DNA of 12,485 nucleotides from NCBI GenBank assembly GCA_025464795.1, contig JAODNB010000411.1, positions 1 to 12,485 of the forward strand. Direction: 5' to 3'. This document shows, piece after piece, positions 6,683 to 12,485 of this stretch (its first letter is position 1; each line of letters begins with the position of its first letter). A program made the translations under genes and the position numbers. The notes beneath the pieces were generated by a model. The model was not told the DNA's origin. It was given only the letters and a program-made list of their open reading frames with translations, and did no database searches. This DNA is from Frankiales bacterium (GTDB lineage Bacteria; Actinomycetota; Actinomycetes; Mycobacteriales; SCTD01).

Positions 6683-6710
6683 AACCCGGTCGGAGCGAGC
6701 ACATTCCCGG

Positions 6711-6947
6711 CTACTCGACCGCAGCGAGGTCCTTGGCCGTGAGACGCGAGGTCTCGTCGTAGAACGTGGCGCCGGCCTCGACGAGAGACGGGCGGTAGTC
6801 GTGCGCGTGGTGACCGCAGAAGAGCAGGTCGAAACCGCTGGGGAGCGTTGCCCGGACGTAGGCCTGCGAGGAGCAGCGGTCGCAGCGGTCCTGGTTCGTC
6901 AGCGGCACAGCAACGTCGGCGATGAGGGGTGCGGTCGTCGTGGTCAT
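6711..6947 (-). CDS. Small DUF7455-like protein (CxxC ... CxHH)
   Basis: This 78-residue soluble protein resembles the DUF7455 family of actinobacteria, which has no known biochemical function. The core is QDRCDRCSSQAYVRATLPSGFDLLFCGHHAHDYRPSL. Cys22 and Cys25 form a CxxC knuckle, and Cys44 with His46/His47 can complete a zinc or metal site. The C-terminus (AGATFYDETSRLTAKD) matches the family's DET-rich end as I remember it. The start at ATG 6947 has AGGAG 5-6 bases upstream. The frame is open upstream to 7121, but that extension crosses a large inverted repeat and lacks family similarity. The gene lies between the mod operon and the MFS gene on the same strand and appears to have its own regulatory region. 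Function is unassigned. Confidence 0.8.
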   Translation of the reverse strand: MTTTTAPLIADVAVPLTNQDRCDRCSSQAYVRATLPSGFDLLFCGHHAHDYRPSLVEAGATFYDETSRLTAKDLAAVE

Positions 6948-6971
6948 GAGGACTCCTGTCGTCGCTGTGCA

Positions 6972-7003
6972 GGTGTTGTTCCACCTGTGCGCGGAACAAC
7001 ACC
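6972..7003. promoter_or_regulatory. Large perfect inverted repeat upstream of the DUF7455-like gene
   Basis: GGTGTTGTTCC and GGAACAACACC are perfect 11-base arms around a 10-base spacer, 25 bases upstream of the ATG at 6947. The arms are more A+T-rich than the surrounding DNA, which favours a protein-binding operator. In RNA it would form a stable hairpin in the leader, or it could be the delayed terminator of the mod operon, whose stop is 136 bases upstream. No U-tract follows. The remainder of 7004-7138 contains no supported gene and no clear hairpin. Confidence 0.5.
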
Positions 7004-7127
7004 CGATGAACAAGATTCGTCCCGCACCCCGATGTGATGCGCGCGACACGCCGTTGCGCACGCGGGTGAACGTCAAGGCTTTACAGCCCGGAAACGTGCC
7101 ACCCGCCGCGGCTTCGGACATACCGGT

Positions 7128-7148
7128 TCATACGGGACTCATACGGGA
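7128..7148. repeat. Tandem TCATACGGGA across the modC stop
   Basis: TCATACGGGA occurs at 7128-7137 and 7139-7148, with an 11-base pitch. The second copy carries the last codons and TGA stop of modC. A third GTATG (minus strand) follows at about the same pitch near 7120. It could be a small duplication at the gene end or a set of binding sites. The function is unknown. Confidence 0.5.
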
Positions 7149-8164
7149 TAGGCCTCGACCTCGGTGGCCTTGATGCTGGCCCAGACCTGCTGCCCCTCCC
7201 TCAGCCGCAGCTCGGCCACCGCTGCCGCGGTCACGTCGGCGACGAGCTGAGGCGGACCCGTCAGGCTGACGCGGACGCGGTCGCCCAGCGCTTCCATCCC
7301 GACGATGCTGCACGCGAGCACGTTGCGGGCGCTGGATCCCTCGGGTCGGGAGCCGTGCAGCAGGATCGCGCTGGGCCGGATGACTGCGTGCACCGGACCA
7401 CTGAGCCGCTCCGCGCTGACGAGCTGGCCGTTGATGACCCCGTCCACCGCCGTACCACGGACCAGGTTGAGGCCTGCGATCCTCGCGACGTACGGGGTCG
7501 CTGGTCTGCTCACGACCTGGGCCGGCGGAGCGTCCTGCACGACGCGCCCGTCCTCGAGGACGAGGATGCGGTCGGCCAGTGACAGCGCGTCGAGCGGGTC
7601 GTGGGTGACCAGCAGGGTAGGCCCTTCGAAGGACTCGAGCTGCCGTTGCAGCGCTGACCGCACGTCGCCCCGGGTGCCGACGTCGAGGGCCGCAAGCGGT
7701 TCGTCGAGGAGCAGCAGCCGCGGGTCGCCGCACAGTGCTCGGGCGAGGGCGACACGCTGAGCCTGCCCCCCCGAGAGGGCGCTGGGCTTGCGGTCTTCCA
7801 GGCCCTGCAGGCCGACCTCCTCGAGCCAGGCGGCTGCCTCCGCACGCGCTGCGGCTCTGCTCCTTCCCTTGCTGCGAAGGGGAAAGGCGACGTTCTCGCG
7901 GGCGCTGAGGTGGGGGAAGAGGCGGTAGTCCTGGAAGACGACGCCGATGTCCCTGGCCTGCGGTGCGCGCTCGTGCAGGGCGACCCCGTTGAGGGTGATG
8001 CGGCCGCGATCCAGGGGGACGAGTCCCGCGAGTGCCCTGAGCAGGGTGCTCTTGCCGGCCCCGTTGGGTCCCAGGACGACGACGACCTCCCCGGCACCAG
8101 CCCTGATGTGCACGTCGAGGGAGAAGTCCGGCCGCGCCAGCACGAGCTGCGCCTCGAGTGTCAC
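7139..8164 (-). CDS. modC: Molybdate ABC transporter ATP-binding protein ModC
   Basis: This 341-residue cytoplasmic ATPase powers molybdate (or tungstate) import through ModB. Visible motifs: Walker A GPNGAGKST (32-40), Q-loop Gln78 (VVFQDYRLFPHLS), signature LSGGQ (130-134), Walker B LLLLDEP (150-156), D-loop AALD and H-loop His188. A C-terminal regulatory domain (about 235-341) carries one TOBE/Mop-type repeat (SARNVLACSIVGMEALGDRVRVSL...QQVWASIKATEVEAYPV), as in ModC, which can bind oxyanion. I choose GTG 8164 because its GTGA overlaps the modB stop by 4 bases, matching the other junctions of the operon. An in-frame GTG at 8176 is possible. It is the last gene of the regulator-modA-modB-modC operon. 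Sulfate or iron importers have similar ATPases, but the ModA/ModB partners settle the role. Confidence 0.93.
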   Translation of the reverse strand: MTLEAQLVLARPDFSLDVHIRAGAGEVVVVLGPNGAGKSTLLRALAGLVPLDRGRITLNGVALHERAPQARDIGVVFQDYRLFPHLSARENVAFPLRSKGRSRAAARAEAAAWLEEVGLQGLEDRKPSALSGGQAQRVALARALCGDPRLLLLDEPLAALDVGTRGDVRSALQRQLESFEGPTLLVTHDPLDALSLADRILVLEDGRVVQDAPPAQVVSRPATPYVARIAGLNLVRGTAVDGVINGQLVSAERLSGPVHAVIRPSAILLHGSRPEGSSARNVLACSIVGMEALGDRVRVSLTGPPQLVADVTAAAVAELRLREGQQVWASIKATEVEAYPV

Positions 8165-8937
8165 GGCCGGACCCACCGGTCCCGCAGGGCGAGCAGCACC
8201 AGCACGCTGACTCCGAGCAGGACGAGCGCCAGGGCAACGGCGGCCTCGGGGTTGCTCTCTAGGGCGACGTAGACCGCTATCGGCATCGTCTGCGTGGTGC
8301 CGGGCAGGTTGCCGGCGAAGGTGATCGTCGCGCCGAACTCGCCGAGGGCGCGGGCGAAGGACAGCACGGCGCCCGCAGCTACAGACGGCGCGACCAAGGG
8401 GAGGGTGACCCGGCGGAACGTCGTCCAGCCGCCGGCGCCCAAGGTGGCGGCTGCCTCCTCGTACCGCTGGTCTGTCGAGGACAGCGCGCCCTCCACCGTG
8501 ACGACGAGGAAGGGCATGGCGACGAAGGCCTCGGCGAGGACGACCCCTGCAGTGCTGAAGGACAACGAGACCCCGAGGCCGTGGAGCGCAGGGCCGAACA
8601 GGCCGCTCTGGCCGAAGGCGTAGAGCAGCCCGACACCACCGACGACCGGGGGAAGCACGAGGGGGAGGGTGACCAGGGCGCGCACGAGCCGACGGCCGGG
8701 GAAGGGCACTCGGGCGAGCACCCAGGCGAGGGGCACCCCGATGAGGAGCGAGAGCAGCGTGGCGAGGGTGGCGGAGGTCAGGGACAGCCGGAGTGCCTGA
8801 AGCAGGGCGGGGTCCGAGAGCAGCTCCGGGAGCCGGGACCAGGGCGTTCGGGCGAGCAGGCCGGCGAGCGGTGCCAGCAGGAACACCAGGCCCAGAGCGG
8901 CGGGCGCCAGAAGGGCCCAGGGCCTGCTCTGCCTCAC
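8161..8937 (-). CDS. modB: Molybdate ABC transporter permease ModB
   Basis: This 258-residue inner-membrane permease forms a homodimeric channel for molybdate and docks on ModC. It has about six hydrophobic segments. The EAA coupling loop is YEEAAATLGAGGWTTFRRVTLPL (159-181). The ModB signatures LPLVLPPVVGGVGLL (91-105) and FARALGEFGATITFAGN (194-210) are clear. The open frame extends to 9276, but that extension overlaps modA out of frame. The true start is GTG 8937, whose GTGA overlaps the modA TGA by 4 bases, giving translational coupling. Its own stop overlaps the modC start in the same way. Protein length is normal for ModB (220-260), and nothing looks damaged. Confidence 0.95.
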   Translation of the reverse strand: MRQSRPWALLAPAALGLVFLLAPLAGLLARTPWSRLPELLSDPALLQALRLSLTSATLATLLSLLIGVPLAWVLARVPFPGRRLVRALVTLPLVLPPVVGGVGLLYAFGQSGLFGPALHGLGVSLSFSTAGVVLAEAFVAMPFLVVTVEGALSSTDQRYEEAAATLGAGGWTTFRRVTLPLVAPSVAAGAVLSFARALGEFGATITFAGNLPGTTQTMPIAVYVALESNPEAAVALALVLLGVSVLVLLALRDRWVRP

Positions 8938-9653
8938 GGCGCTCGAAAGCCCGCGGCGGCCAGCACGGCCTTGCCCGCCTCCGACAGGACCAGGTCCTCG
9001 AAGGCCCTCGCCAGGGTGGGCGTCCTGGACGTCCTCACCGTGGCGATCGAGTAGGCCGTACTGGCGTTCACCGCTCCCGGGATCTGGATGCCCTTGACCT
9101 TGGTCCCCGCGGCGAGAACGTCTGTCACGTAGACGATCGCTGCGTCCACCGAGCCGTTCGTGACGTAGGCGAGGGTGCTCTTCACGTCGAGGCCCAGGGT
9201 GACGGGCTTGACCACGACGTGCGCCTTGCCGAGCACCTTCTGGGCCAGCGCTCCGCAGGGGACTGAGGGGTCGCACAGGGCGACCTTCGACGTCGCAAGA
9301 TCGGCGATGCTGTCGATGCGGCTGCCGGGCTGCGCTGCGATCTCCGCGAGGTTGCTCGCGAAGGTCCGGGGCTCGGCAGCGTCACCCGCTGCCGTCACCT
9401 GCTGCATGGCCGTGGGGCTGGCCGACGCGAAGACGTCCGCGGGTGCGCCGTCGATGACCTGACGAGCCAGAGCGGTGCTGCCCGCGTAGCTGATCACGAC
9501 CTTCGTCCCGGGGTGCTCCGCTTCGAAGTCCTTGCCGAGCCGGGGAAGCACCCCAGACAGGGAGGCGGCAGCGAAGACGGTCAGGCGTTGCTGCGCGGGC
9601 GGGTGGGAGCTGCAGGCCGTGAGGAGCACGAGGAGGACGAGGACCTTCGTCAT
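8934..9653 (-). CDS. modA: Molybdate-binding lipoprotein ModA
   Basis: This 239-residue type II periplasmic-binding-fold protein captures molybdate outside the membrane and delivers it to ModB. A lipoprotein signal is clear: MTKVLVLLVLLTAC with lipobox LTAC and lipidated Cys14, so it is anchored to the outer face of the membrane. Ligand-loop serines are visible at AAASLSGVL (Ser31) and SYAGSTALARQVIDGAPADVFASA (Ser59). CDPSVPCGALAQKVL (127-141) and VDAAIVYVTD (Tyr175) match the other binding positions of ModA. Two cysteines (127, 133) frame the VPxG loop. The ATG at 9653 overlaps the stop of the upstream regulator as ATGA. The neighbours make molybdate far more likely than other oxyanions. 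Confidence 0.95.
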   Translation of the reverse strand: MTKVLVLLVLLTACSSHPPAQQRLTVFAAASLSGVLPRLGKDFEAEHPGTKVVISYAGSTALARQVIDGAPADVFASASPTAMQQVTAAGDAAEPRTFASNLAEIAAQPGSRIDSIADLATSKVALCDPSVPCGALAQKVLGKAHVVVKPVTLGLDVKSTLAYVTNGSVDAAIVYVTDVLAAGTKVKGIQIPGAVNASTAYSIATVRTSRTPTLARAFEDLVLSEAGKAVLAAAGFRAP

Positions 9654-10060
9654 GGTTGTGCCGGGACCTCGATGACGACGTTGGTGGACTTGACGCTGGC
9701 GACGGCGAGCACACCTGGCTCGAGGCCGAGCTCGGTGGCGGCCTCGGCGCTCATCAGGCTGACGACGCGGAAGGGCCCGGCGGCGAGCTCCACCTGAGCC
9801 ATGACGGTGTCCTTGACGACCCGCGTCACGATGCCGGTGAAGCGGTTGCGGGAGGACTCGCTGACGATCGGTCCGGCATCCAGCGAGACGGCGCTGCTGC
9901 TCTGTGCGATGGCGAACCGCGCGAGCTCGGCACCGTCGATGACGCGCCGACCTGACGCGTCCTCCGAGGTGGCAACGCGCCCCGCCTCGGCCCACCGCCG
10001 CAGCGTGTCGTCACTGACGCCCAGCAGCTGGGCGGCGTCCGAGATGCGGAAGCTGGACAT
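9650..10060 (-). CDS. MerR-type HTH regulator fused to a Mop (molybdate-binding) domain
   Basis: This 136-residue protein heads the mod operon. Residues 3-50 form a MerR/excisionase-like helix-turn-helix (FRISDAAQLLGVSDDTLRRWAEAGRV...GRRVIDGAELARFA). Residues 70-134 form one TOBE/Mop fold (SRNRFTGIVTRVVKDTVMAQVELAAGPFRVVSLMSAEAATELGL...VASVKSTNVVIEV), the type that binds molybdate or tungstate at subunit interfaces. It is most likely a molybdate sensor controlling its own operon, analogous to ModE but with a different DNA-binding domain. The start is ATG 10060, since homology begins at MSSFRISDAAQ. A TATGGT hexamer ends 6 bases upstream, with no Shine-Dalgarno, so translation is probably leaderless. 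An ATG at 10081 is the alternative. Its TGA overlaps modA by 4 bases. Confidence 0.9.
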   Translation of the reverse strand: MSSFRISDAAQLLGVSDDTLRRWAEAGRVATSEDASGRRVIDGAELARFAIAQSSSAVSLDAGPIVSESSRNRFTGIVTRVVKDTVMAQVELAAGPFRVVSLMSAEAATELGLEPGVLAVASVKSTNVVIEVPAQP

Positions 10061-10066
10061 GCCGGA

Positions 10067-10094
10067 ACCATAACACCGCACATGCGGCGATTAT
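10067..10094 (-). promoter_or_regulatory. Promoter with embedded palindrome for the mod operon
   Basis: On the minus strand TATGGT (plus 10067-10072) is a TANNNT -10 ending 6 bases before the ATG at 10060. Immediately upstream lies CCGCA-CA-TGCGG (10076-10087), a perfect 5-base-arm palindrome, flanked by ATAA (10070-10073) and TTAT (10091-10094) to give a longer imperfect one. The palindrome sits where the -35/-10 spacer should be, the usual operator position for MerR-family regulators. No good -35 hexamer is visible. Autoregulation by the first gene of the operon is inferred. Confidence 0.5.
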
Positions 10095-10226
10095 CGAGCT
10101 GTGGATCCGTGAATGCGGACGACAGGCCCGCTCACGTCCCACAACCATGATCGCGAAGGGGCAGGAGATCTCCCGACGAGCCCGAAACACTGAGGAGACA
10201 GAACATCCCTGGCCCTCGGAGCTCCT

Positions 10227-12485
10227 GTGCGCGCGCCCCTGCTTCCCGTCCTCGCCGGCCTGACGGCCGCCAGTGTCACCTTCGGAGCGGCGATGGCCCC
10301 GGCCGTGGCTGCCGGGGCGAACGGACCCAGCTACCAGAAGGACGACTACTCCCACGGTCAGCTGCTGTCCATCCTGCCGCCGGGAGAGCACGGCCTGTAC
10401 AACGCCACCGACCTCGTCGCGTTCGAAGCGGGCGGTTCCCGACCGGCCGGTACGGTCGATCAGAAGGCGAAGTACGACGCGCTCATCTACGGAGCGCCGA
10501 CCCTCACCGACGCCACCCTCGGCAGCTACTTCAACGACGAGTCGTTCGGCGTGAAGCCGGGCCAGCTGTCGCGCACCGAGGTGCCGAGCAGCAGCGTGCC
10601 GGTGACGATCTACCGCGACAAGAGCGACGTGCCGCACATCTACGGGGACACCGACAGCGCGACCGAGTTCGGGGCGGGCTACGCGGGCGCGGAGGACCGG
10701 CTGTTCATCATGGACGTCCTGCGCCACTACGGGCACGGCACCACGTCCGAGTTCTTGGGTCCGTCCTGCAGCGACGAGGCGATGGACCACGACCAGCTGC
10801 TGCTCACCGGCTACAACGACGCCCAGCTGCAGCAGCAGTTCGACCAGCTGGACGACCTCTACGGCGCGCAGGGCAAGCGCTTCCAGGACCTCTTCACCAG
10901 CTACGTGGCGGGGATCAACGCCTACATCGCCGCCACCCAGACTGACCCGACCCTGCTGCCCGGCGACTACGCCGTCGTCGGCTCACCGCCGCAGCCGTGG
11001 ACCATCAAGGACATCATCGCGATCGCTGGTCTCGTCGGCGGCATCTTCGGCAAGGGCGGCGGTGACGAGCTCGGCAACGCCCGGCTGCTGCAGTACCTCA
11101 CGAAGGAGATCGGCAAGGCGCAGGCCAGTTCGACGCTCGAGTCCTTCCACAACCGCAACGACCCGATCGCGGCCACGACCATCCACGACAAGACCTTCAA
11201 CTACGACATCCCTGGCAAGGTCGATCCCGCCACGACAGCCCTGCCCGACGACGCCTTCGCGCCGCTGACCGGTGGCCCGACGGGCACCACACCGAACTGC
11301 GACCTGACCGCTCCGAACATCCCGGCCCTCAAGGTCGTCTCGTCGGTGCTCGCCTTCCCGAAGGCGCTCAGCAACGCACTGCTCGTGGATGGCAAGCACT
11401 CGGTCAGCGGGCACCCGCTGGCGGTCTTCGGTCCGCAGGTCGGGTACTTCACGCCGCAGATCCTCATGCAGGAGGAGCTGCACGGACCGAACCTCATCGC
11501 CTCGGGTGCTTCCTTCGCCGGCACCAACGGGATCGTCGAGCTCGGCCGCGGCGTCGACTACGCCTGGAGCGCCACGTCTGCCGGCACCGACAACGTCGAC
11601 ACGCGCCTCGAGCGGCTGTGCAACCCAACCGGTGGAGCCGTCACGGCCGAGCAGAAGAACTACCTGTTCAAGGGGACGTGCCTCGCCATGACGCACAACA
11701 CCTTCACCGAGACCGCCGTGCCCAAGCCCGGCGGTCCCGGTGCACCGGTGGTCATCACGCACGAGCTCTACTACACGGTCCACGGACCTGTGCAGGGCTG
11801 GACGACCAGCGGCGGCAAGCCGGTCGCGGTCACGAGCCAGCGCTCGACCTACGGCCACGAGCTCGACTCGGGGATCGGCTTCCTCGCCTGGAACACCCCG
11901 TCGCTCACGCACGACGCGACCTCGTGGATGAAGGGCGCCGGCGAGATCTCCTACACGTTCAACTGGCTCTACCTCGACGACAAGGACATCGCCTACTACA
12001 ACTCCGGCGCCGACCCGGTCCGACCCAAGGACGTCGACCCCGACTTCCCCACGTGGGGCGACGGTCGCTCGGAGTGGCTCGGCATGCTCCCCTTCGCGCA
12101 GCACCCGCACGAGATCAACCCGTCGAAGGGCTACTTCACGTCCTGGAACAACAAGCCGGCCCCAGGCTTCAGCGCGGCCGACAGCCAGTTCTCCTACAAC
12201 GCGATCTACCGCTCGCTGTCCCTCGACGAGGCGATCAACGGCCAGCTCGCGAAGCACCACGGCCGCATCACCCGGGCGAACCTCGTGCAGGCGATGTCGA
12301 CCGCCTCCACGGTCGACCTGTCCGGTCGGCGGGTCCTGCCCGAGCTGCTGCCCTACCTCGCGCACGTGACGCTCGACGCCACCTCGAAGGAGATGGTCAC
12401 GCGGCTCACCGCCTGGCTGAAGACCGGCGCGCACCGCATCAAGGGCTCCGCCGGAGCGACGCAGTACAAGGACGCGGACGCCGTC
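10227..12485 (+). CDS. Secreted penicillin acylase family protein (Ntn-hydrolase), 3' end cut off by the window
   Basis: The visible 753 codons lack a stop, so the protein runs past the edge. It starts MRAPLLPVLAGLTAASV..., a Sec signal with an Ala-x-Ala site near residues 26-30, so it is exported. It belongs to the Ntn-hydrolases that self-cleave into alpha and beta chains and hydrolyse amides (penicillins, acyl-homoserine lactones, acylated peptides). VPVTIYRDKSDVPHIYG (124-140) and GYAGAEDRLFIMDVLRH (151-167) are alpha-chain signatures. The nucleophile is predicted as Ser382 in KALSNALLVDGKHSVSGHPL. The WNNKP block (640-644) supplies the oxyanion-hole Asn. About 90 residues precede the usual first motif, and the alpha chain would be long (roughly 350). 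The start GTG 10227 has GGAG 5 bases upstream. The gene is divergent from the mod operon. Region 10095-10226 shows no clear promoter for it. The substrate is unknown. Confidence 0.9.
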   Translation, partial: MRAPLLPVLAGLTAASVTFGAAMAPAVAAGANGPSYQKDDYSHGQLLSILPPGEHGLYNATDLVAFEAGGSRPAGTVDQKAKYDALIYGAPTLTDATLGSYFNDESFGVKPGQLSRTEVPSSSVPVTIYRDKSDVPHIYGDTDSATEFGAGYAGAEDRLFIMDVLRHYGHGTTSEFLGPSCSDEAMDHDQLLLTGYNDAQLQQQFDQLDDLYGAQGKRFQDLFTSYVAGINAYIAATQTDPTLLPGDYAVVGSPPQPWTIKDIIAIAGLVGGIFGKGGGDELGNARLLQYLTKEIGKAQASSTLESFHNRNDPIAATTIHDKTFNYDIPGKVDPATTALPDDAFAPLTGGPTGTTPNCDLTAPNIPALKVVSSVLAFPKALSNALLVDGKHSVSGHPLAVFGPQVGYFTPQILMQEELHGPNLIASGASFAGTNGIVELGRGVDYAWSATSAGTDNVDTRLERLCNPTGGAVTAEQKNYLFKGTCLAMTHNTFTETAVPKPGGPGAPVVITHELYYTVHGPVQGWTTSGGKPVAVTSQRSTYGHELDSGIGFLAWNTPSLTHDATSWMKGAGEISYTFNWLYLDDKDIAYYNSGADPVRPKDVDPDFPTWGDGRSEWLGMLPFAQHPHEINPSKGYFTSWNNKPAPGFSAADSQFSYNAIYRSLSLDEAINGQLAKHHGRITRANLVQAMSTASTVDLSGRRVLPELLPYLAHVTLDATSKEMVTRLTAWLKTGAHRIKGSAGATQYKDADAV

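Noticed and set aside
6948..7121. N-terminal extension of the DUF7455-like protein to 7121
   Set aside because: It crosses the 11-10-11 inverted repeat and lacks family similarity; ATG 6947 has a good AGGAG.
8938..9276. Longer modB start
   Set aside because: The extension overlaps modA out of frame and is Arg/Gly-rich without similarity. The GTGA overlap at 8937 gives the normal ModB length.
10061..10226. Molybdenum-cofactor riboswitch before the mod operon
   Set aside because: The putative -10 lies 6 bases from the start codon, leaving no leader, and no suitable structured RNA is seen.
10011..12434. Two long minus-strand frames (259 and 483 codons) opposite the acylase
   Set aside because: Their Val/Arg/Glu/Gly-rich repetitive composition is typical of antisense frames in GC-rich genes. 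The acylase frame has clear family motifs.

Overview
The window is about 70% G+C by eye, with GTG starts common, short 4-base gene overlaps, several genes that look leaderless, and actinobacterial families (a DUF7455-like small protein, an orn/tRNA-His/DUF853 neighbourhood, a molybdate operon led by a MerR-HTH/Mop regulator, a large secreted penicillin acylase homologue). It is most likely a chromosomal segment of a high-GC actinobacterium. I cannot fix the genus.

Layout. (1) 1-1397: the end of a probable integrative element. A complete tyrosine recombinase (47-1144, minus) reads away from tRNA-His. Between it and the tRNA lie two sets of short repeats that resemble recombinase or regulator binding sites. 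(2) 1398-3687: housekeeping DNA. tRNA-His (minus) sits 17 bases after orn (minus), and orn is divergent from a HerA/DUF853-type ATPase (plus), with only 33 bases between their start codons. (3) 3869-5117: a receiver-less OmpR-type winged-helix protein and a crotonase-fold enzyme, both plus. (4) 5127-6947: a 14-TM drug-exporter-like MFS protein and a small Cys/His-rich protein, both minus, each with a strong inverted repeat upstream. (5) 7139-10060: a compact minus-strand molybdate operon (regulator-modA-modB-modC) in which every junction is a 4-base overlap. (6) 10227 to the window end: a secreted Ntn-hydrolase (penicillin acylase family), plus, cut off by the window edge.

How the parts work together. 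Orn degrades the dinucleotides left by RNA decay and by c-di-GMP turnover. The mod genes form a complete importer (lipoprotein ModA, permease ModB, ATPase ModC), and the first gene is a likely molybdate-sensing regulator with a palindrome inside its own promoter. The MFS, DUF7455-like, winged-helix and crotonase genes have no clear shared pathway.

No non-genic stretch exceeds about 260 bases. The longest (1145-1397, 3688-3868, 6948-7138, 10061-10226) are described below. No CRISPR array, insertion sequence or rRNA was seen. I found no clearly new defence or multi-gene system. The most useful leads are the tRNA-His integration boundary with its repeat arrays, the back-to-back leaderless-type promoters of orn and the HerA-like gene, and the regulator-first mod operon.
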